A stretch of DNA of 64,000 nt from Imperialibacter roseus (GTDB taxonomy: Bacteria; Bacteroidota; Bacteroidia; Cytophagales; Cyclobacteriaceae): contig NZ_CP136051.1 in the NCBI RefSeq assembly GCF_032999765.1, forward strand, positions 5,350,501-5,414,500, read 5' to 3'. Below, in pieces: positions 26,055 to 34,204 of the stretch. The position numbers and the translations under genes were made by a program. The first letter of the stretch is position 1. Each line of letters opens with the position of its first letter. The notes under the pieces were generated by a model. That model was not told the DNA's origin. It did not search any database and saw only the letters and a list, made by a program, of their open reading frames with translations.

Positions 26055-27146
26055 ATGAAAAAAATCGCATTTCTTTTTATGCTCTGCCTGGGGGGCGTCA
26101 TCCAGGCTCAGCCACTTGATTCCATCATGCCAGTACGGGGGCTGGCGATAGTGGCACCGAGTTCCAAAAGCCTTGACCGCTTCATTAAATTCATGGAGAA
26201 TGAACTGACGGCCAACAATGTAAACACCCTGGTGTTGAGGGTTGACTGGAAGTATCAGTACAAGTCTTACCCAAAACTTGCCGACAAAGATGGCCTCACA
26301 ACGGAGGAGGTCAAAAAGCTGGTGGCGGCTGCGAAACGGAGTAATATTGAATTGATCCCGCAAATTAATCTGCTTGGGCATCAATCGTGGGCCAGCACCA
26401 CCTATGCGCTGCTGAAAGAGTATCCTCAGTTTGACGAAACGCCGCATGTGACTATGCCGGAAAAGTATGAGTGGCCTAATCCGGACGGGCTCTACTGTAA
26501 GAGTTACTGCCCGCTGCATCCTGATGTGCACAAGGTAGTTTTCGATCTGGTAGACGAAATAATGGAGGTGTTTGAGGCCAAAACTTTCCACGCAGGCATG
26601 GATGAGGTGTTCTACATCGGGGACGACAAGTGCCCACGCTGCAAAGGCAAGGACAAGGCAGAGCTGTTTGCCGGAGAAGTCACTACTATAAGAAACCACC
26701 TGGCACAGAAAGGGAGAAAGCTGTGGATTTGGGGTGATCGGTTGTTAGACGGAAGTAACACCGGACTGGGCATGTGGGAGGCGAGCATGAACAACACGCA
26801 CAGGGCGGTGGACATGATTCCCAAAGATGTGGTCATTTGCGACTGGCACTATGAACGGGCCGACCCGACAGCGGCCTACCTGGCCATGAAAGGCCTCTCG
26901 GTAATCACCTGCCCATGGAATAAACCAGAGCCGGCCAAAAAACAAGTAGCACAAACAATAGCTCTGAGAGAAAATGGCAGTAAAGTACTGAAGGAAAGAT
27001 ACCTTGGTATGATGCACACCGTATGGAGTGGTGCTGACGGTTTTCTTGACAAGTACTATGAGCTGAAGGAAAAAGGCACCTCTGAAGATGGTCAGGCCAA
27101 TTGCTTTAAGGCTATGTTTTCGGCAATCAATAGCCAGTCAAAATAA
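26055..27146 (+). CDS. Secreted family 20 glycoside hydrolase
   Basis: The 363-residue protein has a signal peptide (ending IQA-Q) and a catalytic (beta/alpha)8 barrel. Motifs include LVLRVDWKYQYKSYP, IELIPQINLLGHQSW near 95-109 and HAGMDEVFYIGDD near 179-191, where D183-E184 is the likely catalytic Asp-Glu pair of GH20 enzymes. A CPRC motif follows at about 194-197. GH20 enzymes remove terminal beta-N-acetylhexosamine. The usual N-terminal GH20b domain is absent, so the protein is compact. It is followed by a NagX-like membrane protein, suggesting uptake or modification of released GlcNAc. Confidence 0.78.
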   Translation: MKKIAFLFMLCLGGVIQAQPLDSIMPVRGLAIVAPSSKSLDRFIKFMENELTANNVNTLVLRVDWKYQYKSYPKLADKDGLTTEEVKKLVAAAKRSNIELIPQINLLGHQSWASTTYALLKEYPQFDETPHVTMPEKYEWPNPDGLYCKSYCPLHPDVHKVVFDLVDEIMEVFEAKTFHAGMDEVFYIGDDKCPRCKGKDKAELFAGEVTTIRNHLAQKGRKLWIWGDRLLDGSNTGLGMWEASMNNTHRAVDMIPKDVVICDWHYERADPTAAYLAMKGLSVITCPWNKPEPAKKQVAQTIALRENGSKVLKERYLGMMHTVWSGADGFLDKYYELKEKGTSEDGQANCFKAMFSAINSQSK

Positions 27147-27151
27147 CATTG

Positions 27152-28336
27152 ATGATCATGAACAATCGTATCGCCTCCATAGATATTTTCAGGGCACTCA
27201 CCATGCTGCTCATGATTTTTGTGAATGACCTGTGGTCGCTCAGTGAAGTGCCGGAATGGATGGGCCACAAAGCGGGTAACGAAGACGGTCTCGGCCTGGC
27301 AGATGTGGTGTTTCCAGCATTTCTGTTCATAGTAGGCCTTTCAGTGCCCATGGCCATTAAGGCACGCAGGGCAAAGGGAGAAAACAACACTGAGGTGATT
27401 ATCCACATTGCTAAAAGAAGCCTGGCGCTGATTGTGATGGGGGTAATGATGGTGAATCTGGAGAGCATCAACAAAGAACTGATTCCTATCCCCAAGCAAG
27501 CCTGGCAGATCCTTATGGCTATTGGGTTTATTCTCATTTGGAACAACTATAAAGACAAAAATGCCTTCGGCAAAGTGCCTGAGTGGGTGATGCAGGTAGC
27601 AGGCATCGGCATTCTTATAGCCCTGTGTGCCATATATAAAGGAGGGCCCACAGACAACCCCGTCTGGATGAAAACACATTGGTGGGGCATTCTTGGACTC
27701 ATTGGCTGGGCCTATCTCTTCTGCTCGGTTATCTACGTTTTCGTAGGCGACAGAATAGTTATTATCTCAGCAATACTTGTGGCCTTCTATCTATTCAATA
27801 TTCACCAAATGAACGGCCTGCTGGGAGGGGTGCCAAAGGGACTTCTCGTTGTGAATGCCTCCAACCACGCCAGTGTGCTCAGCGGCGTGTGGGTAAGCCT
27901 TATGCTCACTTATTTTGGTCAAAAGAACAAACTGAGCCTCTTTCTTACCGCTTGTTTGGCCTTTGCTGTTGTATCTCTGGCCTTTGGCTTCATTACCCGT
28001 CCTGAATGGGGAATATCTAAAATCAGGGCTACGCCTTCCTGGACAGCCATCTGCGCTGGCATAAGCACCATTTCGTTTTCGCTGGTTTATCTGATTGCCG
28101 ACGTGTGGAAGAAGACGAGTTGGGCTGGCTTTCTGGCACCAGCGGGAAGAAGCACACTCACCTGCTACCTGGTGCCCTATTGGTTCTACCCGATCTTTAT
28201 GGTCACCATTGCAGCCTGGCTTCCCAATTTTGCTACAGTTGGGGTTGTGGGGCTTGTCAAAACATTGCTGTTTTCGCTGCTGGTTATTTACATCACCAGC
28301 TTACTGGAAAAAGTCAATATTCGTTTGAAAGTGTAA
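27152..28336 (+). CDS. NagX/DUF5009-like multi-helix membrane protein
   Basis: A protein of about 394 residues with ten or more membrane helices. It starts with NNRIASIDIFRALTMLLMIFVNDLW, the hallmark of the heparan-alpha-glucosaminide acetyltransferase / DUF5009 family, followed by DVVFPAFLFIVGLSVPMAI. Family members include NagX in GlcNAc utilisation clusters and lysosomal HGSNAT. Candidate starts are ATG at 27152 and 27158; I list the first. It follows the GH20 gene within 5 bases and ends at a strong terminator, so the two form an operon for amino-sugar use. The biochemical role is inferred. Confidence 0.78.
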   Translation: MIMNNRIASIDIFRALTMLLMIFVNDLWSLSEVPEWMGHKAGNEDGLGLADVVFPAFLFIVGLSVPMAIKARRAKGENNTEVIIHIAKRSLALIVMGVMMVNLESINKELIPIPKQAWQILMAIGFILIWNNYKDKNAFGKVPEWVMQVAGIGILIALCAIYKGGPTDNPVWMKTHWWGILGLIGWAYLFCSVIYVFVGDRIVIISAILVAFYLFNIHQMNGLLGGVPKGLLVVNASNHASVLSGVWVSLMLTYFGQKNKLSLFLTACLAFAVVSLAFGFITRPEWGISKIRATPSWTAICAGISTISFSLVYLIADVWKKTSWAGFLAPAGRSTLTCYLVPYWFYPIFMVTIAAWLPNFATVGVVGLVKTLLFSLLVIYITSLLEKVNIRLKV

Positions 28337-28358
28337 AGTTTCATTCATTATATAAACG

Positions 28359-28385
28359 AAAGAGCTGCCTGATGGGCAGCTCTTT
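28359..28385. terminator. Strong bidirectional terminator
   Basis: AAAGAGCTGCC and GGCAGCTCTTT form a perfect 11-bp stem with a 5-base loop, with A and T runs on either side. It serves both the NagX-like gene and the convergent pdhA. Confidence 0.88.
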
Positions 28386-28410
28386 TTGCTTCTATGACCA
28401 ATGATAAGTA

Positions 28411-29442
28411 CTATTCCATCAGGTAAGGGTAGTCCTGCTGGGCATACACGTCTTTTAGCGATTCTGACGGATCGGGCCAGCCTGAGTCCTCGGAGAACTG
28501 GACAGCCTCAGCTACCTGATCCTTAATTTTGTCGTCGATCTTTTCGAGGTCAGCCTCTTTGGCAATTTTCTTATCGAGTATCAATTGGCGAACCTGCTCA
28601 ATCGGGTCTTTTGCTTTGTACTCCTCAAGCTCTTCTTTGGTGCGATACTTGGCAGGGTCAGACATTGAATGTCCTTTGTAACGGTAAGTCCGAAGCTCCA
28701 AAAGCGTGGGTCCGTCACCTTTTCTGGCACGCTCGGCCGCATCAGCAAATGCATGGTGCACATCAACAACCGACATGGCATCAACTGGGAATGAAGGCAT
28801 GTCGTACGCAGAACCCAGTTTATATAGCTCGGTTACGTTGGACGTACGCTGCACAGAAGTACCCATTGCATAGCCGTTGTTTTCGATAGCGAAAATCACA
28901 GGAATCTTGTAAGTCATGGCCAGGTTAAGCGCTTCGTGAAAAGCACCTTGTCTAACAGCACCGTCTCCCATGTAAGTGACGCACAACTTACCTGTCTTCA
29001 AATATTTTTCAGCAAAGCCAATTCCCAGGCCAAGTGGCACCTGCGCTCCAACGATACCATGCCCGCCGAAGAAACCCTTCTCTTTATCGAACATGTGCAT
29101 GGAACCTCCCTTGCCTTTCGAAATGCCGGTTTCTTTACCGTAAAGCTCGGCCATGATGGTTTTAGGATCGGATCCAAGTCCAATTGGGTGGGCGTGGTCA
29201 CGGTATGCCGTGATGTACTTGTCGCCTGTTTCCAGGGCAGAAATAGCGCCGGCTACGCAAGCCTCCTGGCCAATATAAAGGTGACAGAAGCCACGTATCT
29301 TTTGCTGACCATATAGCTGCCCTGCCTTCTCTTCAAACTTCCTCATCAGCTGCATGGTTTCATACCAGAACATGTAGGTTTCATTCGAAAAGTTATCCTT
29401 CGCTGTTGCTTTTGCCTTCGCCTTATCTTTTACACTAGCCAT
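28411..29442 (-). CDS. pdhA: Pyruvate dehydrogenase E1 component, alpha subunit
   Basis: This is the TPP-binding alpha chain of the alpha2beta2 E1 that decarboxylates pyruvate. The 343-residue protein has a Lys/Ala-rich N-terminus, then RGFCHLYIGQEA near 50, YRDHAHPIGLG near 80, GKGGSMHMFDKEKGFFGGHG near 109-128 and the TPP motif MGDGAVRQGAFHEALNLA near 158-175 with the closing N in FAIENNGYAMG. The phosphorylation-loop-like block YRYKGHSMSDPAKYRTKEE lies near 272-290. The partner E1-beta gene is not adjacent. Other 2-oxo acid E1-alpha subunits are possible but the motifs fit pyruvate best. Confidence 0.88.
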   Translation of the reverse strand: MASVKDKAKAKATAKDNFSNETYMFWYETMQLMRKFEEKAGQLYGQQKIRGFCHLYIGQEACVAGAISALETGDKYITAYRDHAHPIGLGSDPKTIMAELYGKETGISKGKGGSMHMFDKEKGFFGGHGIVGAQVPLGLGIGFAEKYLKTGKLCVTYMGDGAVRQGAFHEALNLAMTYKIPVIFAIENNGYAMGTSVQRTSNVTELYKLGSAYDMPSFPVDAMSVVDVHHAFADAAERARKGDGPTLLELRTYRYKGHSMSDPAKYRTKEELEEYKAKDPIEQVRQLILDKKIAKEADLEKIDDKIKDQVAEAVQFSEDSGWPDPSESLKDVYAQQDYPYLME

Positions 29443-29478
29443 TATTGGAAATATTTCTGTGTCTACGAATTGTAATAT

Positions 29479-29486
29479 TACTTTTG
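29479..29486 (+). promoter_or_regulatory. Candidate -7 box for recF
   Basis: TACTTTTG matches TAnnTTTG about 85 bases upstream of recF in the divergent pdhA/recF gap. The -33 position has only a loose TTCTG match. Confidence 0.35.
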
Positions 29487-29569
29487 GGATGTGTTACGCT
29501 GCCCTGGAATGCGCCTGGCAGATTTAACCCCCGCAAAATAAGTAAATTGCCTTCATTCAACAAAAGTAA

Positions 29570-30691
29570 ATGTATCTGAGTAACCTGCACCTTGAGTCGT
29601 TCCGAAATTACCAGTCACTTGCTATTAACTGCTCAAAGGGTATAAATTGTTTTGTGGGCAAAAATGGCTCAGGAAAGACCAATTTGCTGGATGCGATCCA
29701 CTATTTGTCGATGACAAAAGGATCATTGAATAGTGTGGATAGTCAAAACATAAGGAAAGGTGATCCACTTTTTTTTATAAAAGGCGAATGGAAGGCTGCT
29801 AAAAAGGGGGCTGGGAAGGGAGAACAGGTGCAGGTGGCTTTTCAACCGGGGCAAAAAAAGCTCATCAAAGTGAATCAAAAAGAGTATGAGAAACTGGCTG
29901 ACCACATAGGTCGCTTTCCCGTGGTGTTGATCGCCCCCAACGACACCGACCTGATAAGAGAAGGCAGCGATGGTCGGCGCAAATTCTTCGACAGCATCAT
30001 TTCTCAGCTGGATGCCAGCTACCTGGAAAACCTGATGGTGTATCACCACTACCTAAAGCAGCGGAATAGTCTGCTGAAGCAATATGGGGACACCAGACGG
30101 CTGGACAAAACGTTGCTCGCAGTGTACGATGAGCATTTGATGAAGTCGGGGCAATTGATTTTCGATAGCAGACGGGACTTCACTGAAAAGTTTGAAGCTT
30201 TGTTCAGCCCCCGCTACCAGTGGCTTTCAGGGGGAGCCGAGCAAACCAAGGTGGTGTACGTTTCTGAGCTTTCCGAAACCTCGTGGAAGGAAAACTTCAA
30301 AAAGGCGATCGATAAAGACATGGCCTTGCAAAGAACCACTTTTGGCATCCACCGGGACGACTTTGAGTTTTTGCTGGAAGAAGAACCGGTGAAGAAGTTT
30401 GGCTCCCAAGGCCAGCAAAAGTCTTTTGTGATTGCTCTGAAATTAGCTCAGTTTGACATCACCAGTCAGGTGAAAAGCTTTACGCCCATTCTACTGCTCG
30501 ACGATATATTTGACAAGCTTGATGACGATCGCATCAAAAAATTGATGGAACTTGTAGGGGAAGACGACTTCGGTCAGTTGTTTGTAACTGATGCAAGACC
30601 AGAACGAACGATGACGCTTTTTAAGGGCTTGAAGAAAGACAAGAAGCTATTTAAAGTGGAGGAAGGAAAAGTAGAGGAGATAGACTTTTAG
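29570..30691 (+). CDS. recF: DNA replication and repair protein RecF
   Basis: RecF is an SMC-like ATPase that loads RecA at gaps with RecO and RecR. The 373-residue protein has Walker A GKNGSGKT at residues 30-37, the TFGIHRDDFEF block near 256-266, the ABC signature FGSQGQQK near 277-284 and Walker B ILLLDDIFDKLD near 306-318. It is followed two bases later by a DUF721/DciA-like gene, a common arrangement near replication genes. dnaA, dnaN and gyrB are not in the window. Confidence 0.95.
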   Translation: MYLSNLHLESFRNYQSLAINCSKGINCFVGKNGSGKTNLLDAIHYLSMTKGSLNSVDSQNIRKGDPLFFIKGEWKAAKKGAGKGEQVQVAFQPGQKKLIKVNQKEYEKLADHIGRFPVVLIAPNDTDLIREGSDGRRKFFDSIISQLDASYLENLMVYHHYLKQRNSLLKQYGDTRRLDKTLLAVYDEHLMKSGQLIFDSRRDFTEKFEALFSPRYQWLSGGAEQTKVVYVSELSETSWKENFKKAIDKDMALQRTTFGIHRDDFEFLLEEEPVKKFGSQGQQKSFVIALKLAQFDITSQVKSFTPILLLDDIFDKLDDDRIKKLMELVGEDDFGQLFVTDARPERTMTLFKGLKKDKKLFKVEEGKVEEIDF

Positions 30692-30701
30692 AGTGGAAAG
30701 T

Positions 30702-31010
30702 ATGTACAAAAAGAAAGACGATAGAAAAAACGAGTCGCTGGAGCTGAAGGATGTGATCAGGGAAATGCTCCAGAATTACCATATTGAGGAGAAATTTGAT
30801 CACACCAGGCTGCTTGCTTCCTGGGAACGACTCATGGGTAAGCCTATTGCCAGCCGCACCTCCAAGCTTTTTGTAAAAGACAATGTGTTGTTCGTCCGCC
30901 TCACCTCAGCCCCGCTCAAAAGCGAGATGAATTTAAATAAAGCCAAGGTACTTGATATCTTCAAGAAGGAGTTTGGCGAGAAGGTGTTGAAGGATATTGT
31001 GTTTCAATAA
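30702..31010 (+). CDS. DUF721 / DciA-like protein
   Basis: This small basic protein has about 102 residues from the ATG at 30702; a GTG at 30693 would add three. The block LLASWERLMGKPIASRTSKLFVKDNVLFVRLTSAPLKSEM (split over about 42-81) has the DUF721 pattern of a KH-like fold. DciA, in this family, is the ancestral loader of the DnaB replicative helicase in bacteria lacking DnaC. Its position directly after recF supports a replication role. Short Bacteroidota members are poorly studied, so the loader function is inferred. Confidence 0.75.
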   Translation: MYKKKDDRKNESLELKDVIREMLQNYHIEEKFDHTRLLASWERLMGKPIASRTSKLFVKDNVLFVRLTSAPLKSEMNLNKAKVLDIFKKEFGEKVLKDIVFQ

Positions 31011-31021
31011 AAGGAAAAGCG

Positions 31022-32167
31022 GTGGACATAGTATTAAATACTCTTCTGCCCATCATCATCCTGCAAGTATTGCTGCTTGCCTTTTTTCTCTTCGCCCTTA
31101 AAAAGGGCAAAAAGCTAAGCAATCGACTGCTCGCCTTATTCTTTCTGTTTTTGGGAATCAATTTCTCCGACGGCCTTATCGGCTTAACCGGTTTTTACCA
31201 ACAATACCCGGCCATTGCCCACCTCGAAGACGGCTTTGCCTTATTGCTTGGTCCCTTGCTATTGTTCTACACCCGGTCAGTAGTTTATGAAGGATTTCAG
31301 ATGAAAACTTCCCACCTGCTTCATCTCCTTCCTTTTATAATTATCACAACTACTTTTCAGGTCTTTTATCATTCCTACAGCCAGGAAGAGCAACTTTTCG
31401 TACAAAAATCTATCGCCAACCGGCAACTTCCTCCAGGCTTCTATTTTTCGGTAGCTTTGGTTTATGGCCATGTTTTGAGCTATTTTTTTCTGGCGCTGAA
31501 AGAAATCAGGTTCTATCAGCAGCGAATCAAAGACCTTTTTTCGTCCACTGAAAAAATCAGCCTTGCCTGGCTACGCTTCCTGATACTGACCATGACAGGC
31601 ATTCTTTTATTTTCTCTCGTGAATGTGATGGCCCCGTATGCCGGGCTTGACGCCTGGTTTCAACCCACCTTCGCCATAGTGGTGGGGCTCTTTTTTCTTT
31701 TCGTGAATGCAGTCGTTTTCAAAGGCTTGCAACAACCTGAAATATTCGCTGGCCTTGAACAAAAGGACACTGCCAAATACACAAGCTCAACTCTAAGCAG
31801 CGAAGAAAAGCAAGCGCTGAAGGATAAACTGATTCAGCTAGTGGAAAATGAAAAGCTATACCTGGATCCTGAAATAAGCCTTGAGCAGCTGTGCGCAAAA
31901 CTGGAAGTGGCACCCAAAAAGCTTTCTCAGGTACTCAATGAGCAGCTAGGTCAAAGCTACTATGACTTTATCAATTCTTACAGGATCAATGAGGCGATGA
32001 CCATCCTGTCCAATTCGCCCGACTCAAAGCTTACTGTGCTGGAAGTTCTCTACAAGGTCGGTTTCAATTCCAAGTCGTCGTTCAACACCATCTTCAAAGA
32101 AAAGACTGGAACCACTCCTTCTGCCTTTAGGAAAGAAGCTCTACATAAACTGGCCGCTTCAACCTAA
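31022..32167 (+). CDS. Membrane-anchored AraC-family transcriptional regulator
   Basis: Seven hydrophobic segments span about residues 3-25, 32-52, 66-82, 95-113, 138-158, 180-203 and 212-232. After a linker, an HTH_18 AraC-type DNA-binding domain covers about 270-375 (LSLEQLCAKLEVAPKKLSQVLNEQ and LEVLYKVGFNSKSSFNTIFKEKTGTTPSAFRK). The regulator probably senses an envelope or small-molecule signal in the membrane and controls genes directly. The GTG start has an AAGGA-like ribosome site nearby. Its targets are unknown; the Lnt-like gene downstream is a candidate. Confidence 0.85.
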   Translation: MDIVLNTLLPIIILQVLLLAFFLFALKKGKKLSNRLLALFFLFLGINFSDGLIGLTGFYQQYPAIAHLEDGFALLLGPLLLFYTRSVVYEGFQMKTSHLLHLLPFIIITTTFQVFYHSYSQEEQLFVQKSIANRQLPPGFYFSVALVYGHVLSYFFLALKEIRFYQQRIKDLFSSTEKISLAWLRFLILTMTGILLFSLVNVMAPYAGLDAWFQPTFAIVVGLFFLFVNAVVFKGLQQPEIFAGLEQKDTAKYTSSTLSSEEKQALKDKLIQLVENEKLYLDPEISLEQLCAKLEVAPKKLSQVLNEQLGQSYYDFINSYRINEAMTILSNSPDSKLTVLEVLYKVGFNSKSSFNTIFKEKTGTTPSAFRKEALHKLAAST

Positions 32168-32297
32168 ATAATAAAGCTTCGGATTTATCTCCCGGCAGAA
32201 AAGCCTTTTATAGCCTGGCAGTAGGAATAACCTTTTGCAGTTTTCTTTTTGAAAAAGCGTTCGACTTCCGGCAGTCGGTCGTGGGAGTGAGTACAAT

Positions 32298-32327
32298 ATG
32301 TCTCCTTTGTTCAAAAAACAGAGACAT
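32298..32327 (+). repeat. Hairpin abutting the start of the Lnt-like gene
   Basis: ATGTCTC (32298-32304) pairs with GAGACAT (32321-32327), and an inner TGTT/AACA pair lengthens the stem with a small bulge. The second arm ends one base before the ATG. In the mRNA it would cover the ribosome-binding region, so translation control or a dimeric operator is possible. Confidence 0.4.
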
Positions 32328-32328
32328 C

Positions 32329-33930
32329 ATGAAAACTTTCACAAACACAAAAACTACTGCACTTTGGGTGTTGGCAACGATCAGCTTCTCACTACTATCA
32401 GTTAAATGGATGTTCGCTCCCGCAGCCTGGGTGGCTCCGGCCTTCCTTATTTTGTTGATGAAAGAATACAAGCCCTGGAAAAGCCTGTTAATGGGGTTGT
32501 CGGTCCTTTATGTTTCGTCGTTGATTGGCAGTTACAAAGTAATGCCTTTCCCTACCATCGTATTTGTGGTGATCGCACTGATTGGTGCCTTGAAGCACTT
32601 GATTCCCTTCTTTCTTTTCCGCTTGCTTTCAAAAAGAGTTGAAGGCTGGTATGCTACTCTGCTGTTTCCGTGCCTTTATGTGGCCTACGACTACCTCAAT
32701 GGTTTCGATGGCGGTGGCACCTGGGGGTCGATGGGCTATACCCAGGTGAACAATGATGCTTTGATGCAGCTGGTTGCCGTTACTGGCTTATGGGGTGTTA
32801 CGTTTCTCATTACCTGGGTTTCGGCACTTTTATCAGCATGGTACACCAGTGGCTTTAGCTTTTCCTCAATAAAAAAACCAGCCACTTTATGCTCATCAGT
32901 ATTCGTAGTTGTCCTGATTGGCGGAAGCATAAGAATGAATTCCCTGTGGCAGAAAGAAACAACTACGGTAAGGGTCGCCGGCATCACAGGGCAAAACCTC
33001 GAGTTGCTTCAGTCAACTTATGAAGCCGTGTTTGGAAGCCGATTGGATGTTGATCTGTCCAAGCTTACCCAAACCTCACTAGCACTTCAGGAGCTAAAAA
33101 AAGGACTTGTGAAGTTCATTGAAAATCCAACAGATCCAATATTTGCAGCTTCCCATCTTCAAATGGAAGCCTTTCAGGACAGCATGCTCTCTGTCGCTAA
33201 AAAGGAAGCAGTGGCAGGCGCCAAGATTGTCTCTTTTTCCGAAGGGCTCCTTTTCACCACCAAAGCCACGGAAGGCAGGCTTATTGCCAAGACCAGGAAA
33301 TTGGCCATGGAAAGCCAATTCTATCTATTGTTAACGATGGCGTCCATTATCCCGGGCGAAGTCACCATGGGCTCGAAGTACCTGGAGAACAAGGCTTTGT
33401 TCATTGGCCCTGATGGGCAAGTGCTCAACACCTTTTTTAAAAACAAGCCTGTGCCGTTGGTAGAGCCAAGCATACAAGGCGATGGAAAGATTCCTGTGAT
33501 CGACACCGAATTTGGGCGTATTGCGATCTCCATTTGCTACGACGCCGACTTTCCCTACCTGATGAGGCAGCCAGGGCAGCAAAATGCTGACATAATGCTG
33601 CTCCCTTCCGGCGACTGGAAAGAGATTGCTCCGTATCACGCCTGGATGGCCAAAGTCAGAGCTATAGAAAATGGTTTTTCGCTGCTGCGGCCCGTTAGCA
33701 ATGCTACATCCATCGCCTCAGACTACTATGGAAAAGTACTAGTCTCCAATGACTTTAGCTCAGCGGGTGAGCATGTGATGGTCAGTCATCTGGCAACGAA
33801 AGGAATAGCAACTATCTACTCGAAGATGGGCGATTGGTTGGCTTGGGGGTGTTTGGTGGGGTTGGTTGCTTTTCTTGGGCGCCTTGTGTTGTCCTCTCCA
33901 AAAGTCATGGTTAAAACAGGTTCGCAATAA
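32329..33930 (+). CDS. Apolipoprotein N-acyltransferase-like membrane nitrilase-fold protein
   Basis: Started at the ATG at 32329, the 533-residue protein has about six membrane helices up to residue 215 and a carbon-nitrogen hydrolase domain at about 220-500, closed by one more helix near 507-527. The likely Glu-Lys-Cys triad is E305 (SFSEG), K371 (FFKNKPVPLVE) and C403 (ISICYDADFP). The layout matches Lnt, which adds the third acyl chain to lipoproteins. The canonical WPE and PFGE motifs are altered (FSE, PLVE), so substrate range may differ. A GTG further upstream (32281) would add 16 non-hydrophobic residues across a hairpin and is rejected. Confidence 0.75.
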   Translation: MKTFTNTKTTALWVLATISFSLLSVKWMFAPAAWVAPAFLILLMKEYKPWKSLLMGLSVLYVSSLIGSYKVMPFPTIVFVVIALIGALKHLIPFFLFRLLSKRVEGWYATLLFPCLYVAYDYLNGFDGGGTWGSMGYTQVNNDALMQLVAVTGLWGVTFLITWVSALLSAWYTSGFSFSSIKKPATLCSSVFVVVLIGGSIRMNSLWQKETTTVRVAGITGQNLELLQSTYEAVFGSRLDVDLSKLTQTSLALQELKKGLVKFIENPTDPIFAASHLQMEAFQDSMLSVAKKEAVAGAKIVSFSEGLLFTTKATEGRLIAKTRKLAMESQFYLLLTMASIIPGEVTMGSKYLENKALFIGPDGQVLNTFFKNKPVPLVEPSIQGDGKIPVIDTEFGRIAISICYDADFPYLMRQPGQQNADIMLLPSGDWKEIAPYHAWMAKVRAIENGFSLLRPVSNATSIASDYYGKVLVSNDFSSAGEHVMVSHLATKGIATIYSKMGDWLAWGCLVGLVAFLGRLVLSSPKVMVKTGSQ

Positions 33931-34090
33931 ATTACCCGAGGAACCACTCAATATGAGTGCATTCGGAGCAGACAAAGCAAGTGGCAGTGCGGTCAGTCCA
34001 GTCGAGGTTGAAGAAGCTTGAGTTAATTACCAAAGCCAATAATTTGCATTATTTTTAGTATTCATGCGAGTAATTATAATGTGAAATATA

Positions 34091-34185
34091 CCTCATCCCT
34101 GCCCTTCTCCCTGGGCAGAAGGATTAAGTAACTCGGCAGCCTGCTGAGCGAGCCCCCTCTCCCAAAGGAGAGGGCCGGGGTGAGG
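34091..34185. repeat. Inverted doublet of REP-like palindromes
   Basis: Two copies of one palindromic unit lie in opposite orientation. The right copy contains CCCTCTCC-CAAA-GGAGAGGG (34155-34174), a perfect 8-bp stem, followed by CCGGGGTGAGG. The left copy (34091-34122) is a diverged reverse complement with stem CCTTCT/AGAAGG. The outer arms CCTCATCCCTGCCC and GGGCCGGGGTGAGG pair at 12 of 14 positions. The spacer itself has a near-palindrome, CTCGGCAG/CTGCTGAG, so the whole 95 bases can fold as one cruciform. It lies 20 bases upstream of the broken DUF559 gene. Any open frame across it is a by-product of the repeat. Confidence 0.7.
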
Positions 34186-34204
34186 GAAACACCTTGAAAT
34201 AAAG

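Noticed and set aside
32281-32328. GTG-start extension of the Lnt-like protein
   Set aside because: The added 16 residues read through a hairpin and do not fit the family N-terminus; ATG at 32329 precedes the first helix.
33952-34021. 22-codon frame MSAFGADKASGS
   Set aside because: Too short, no ribosome site and no support from context.
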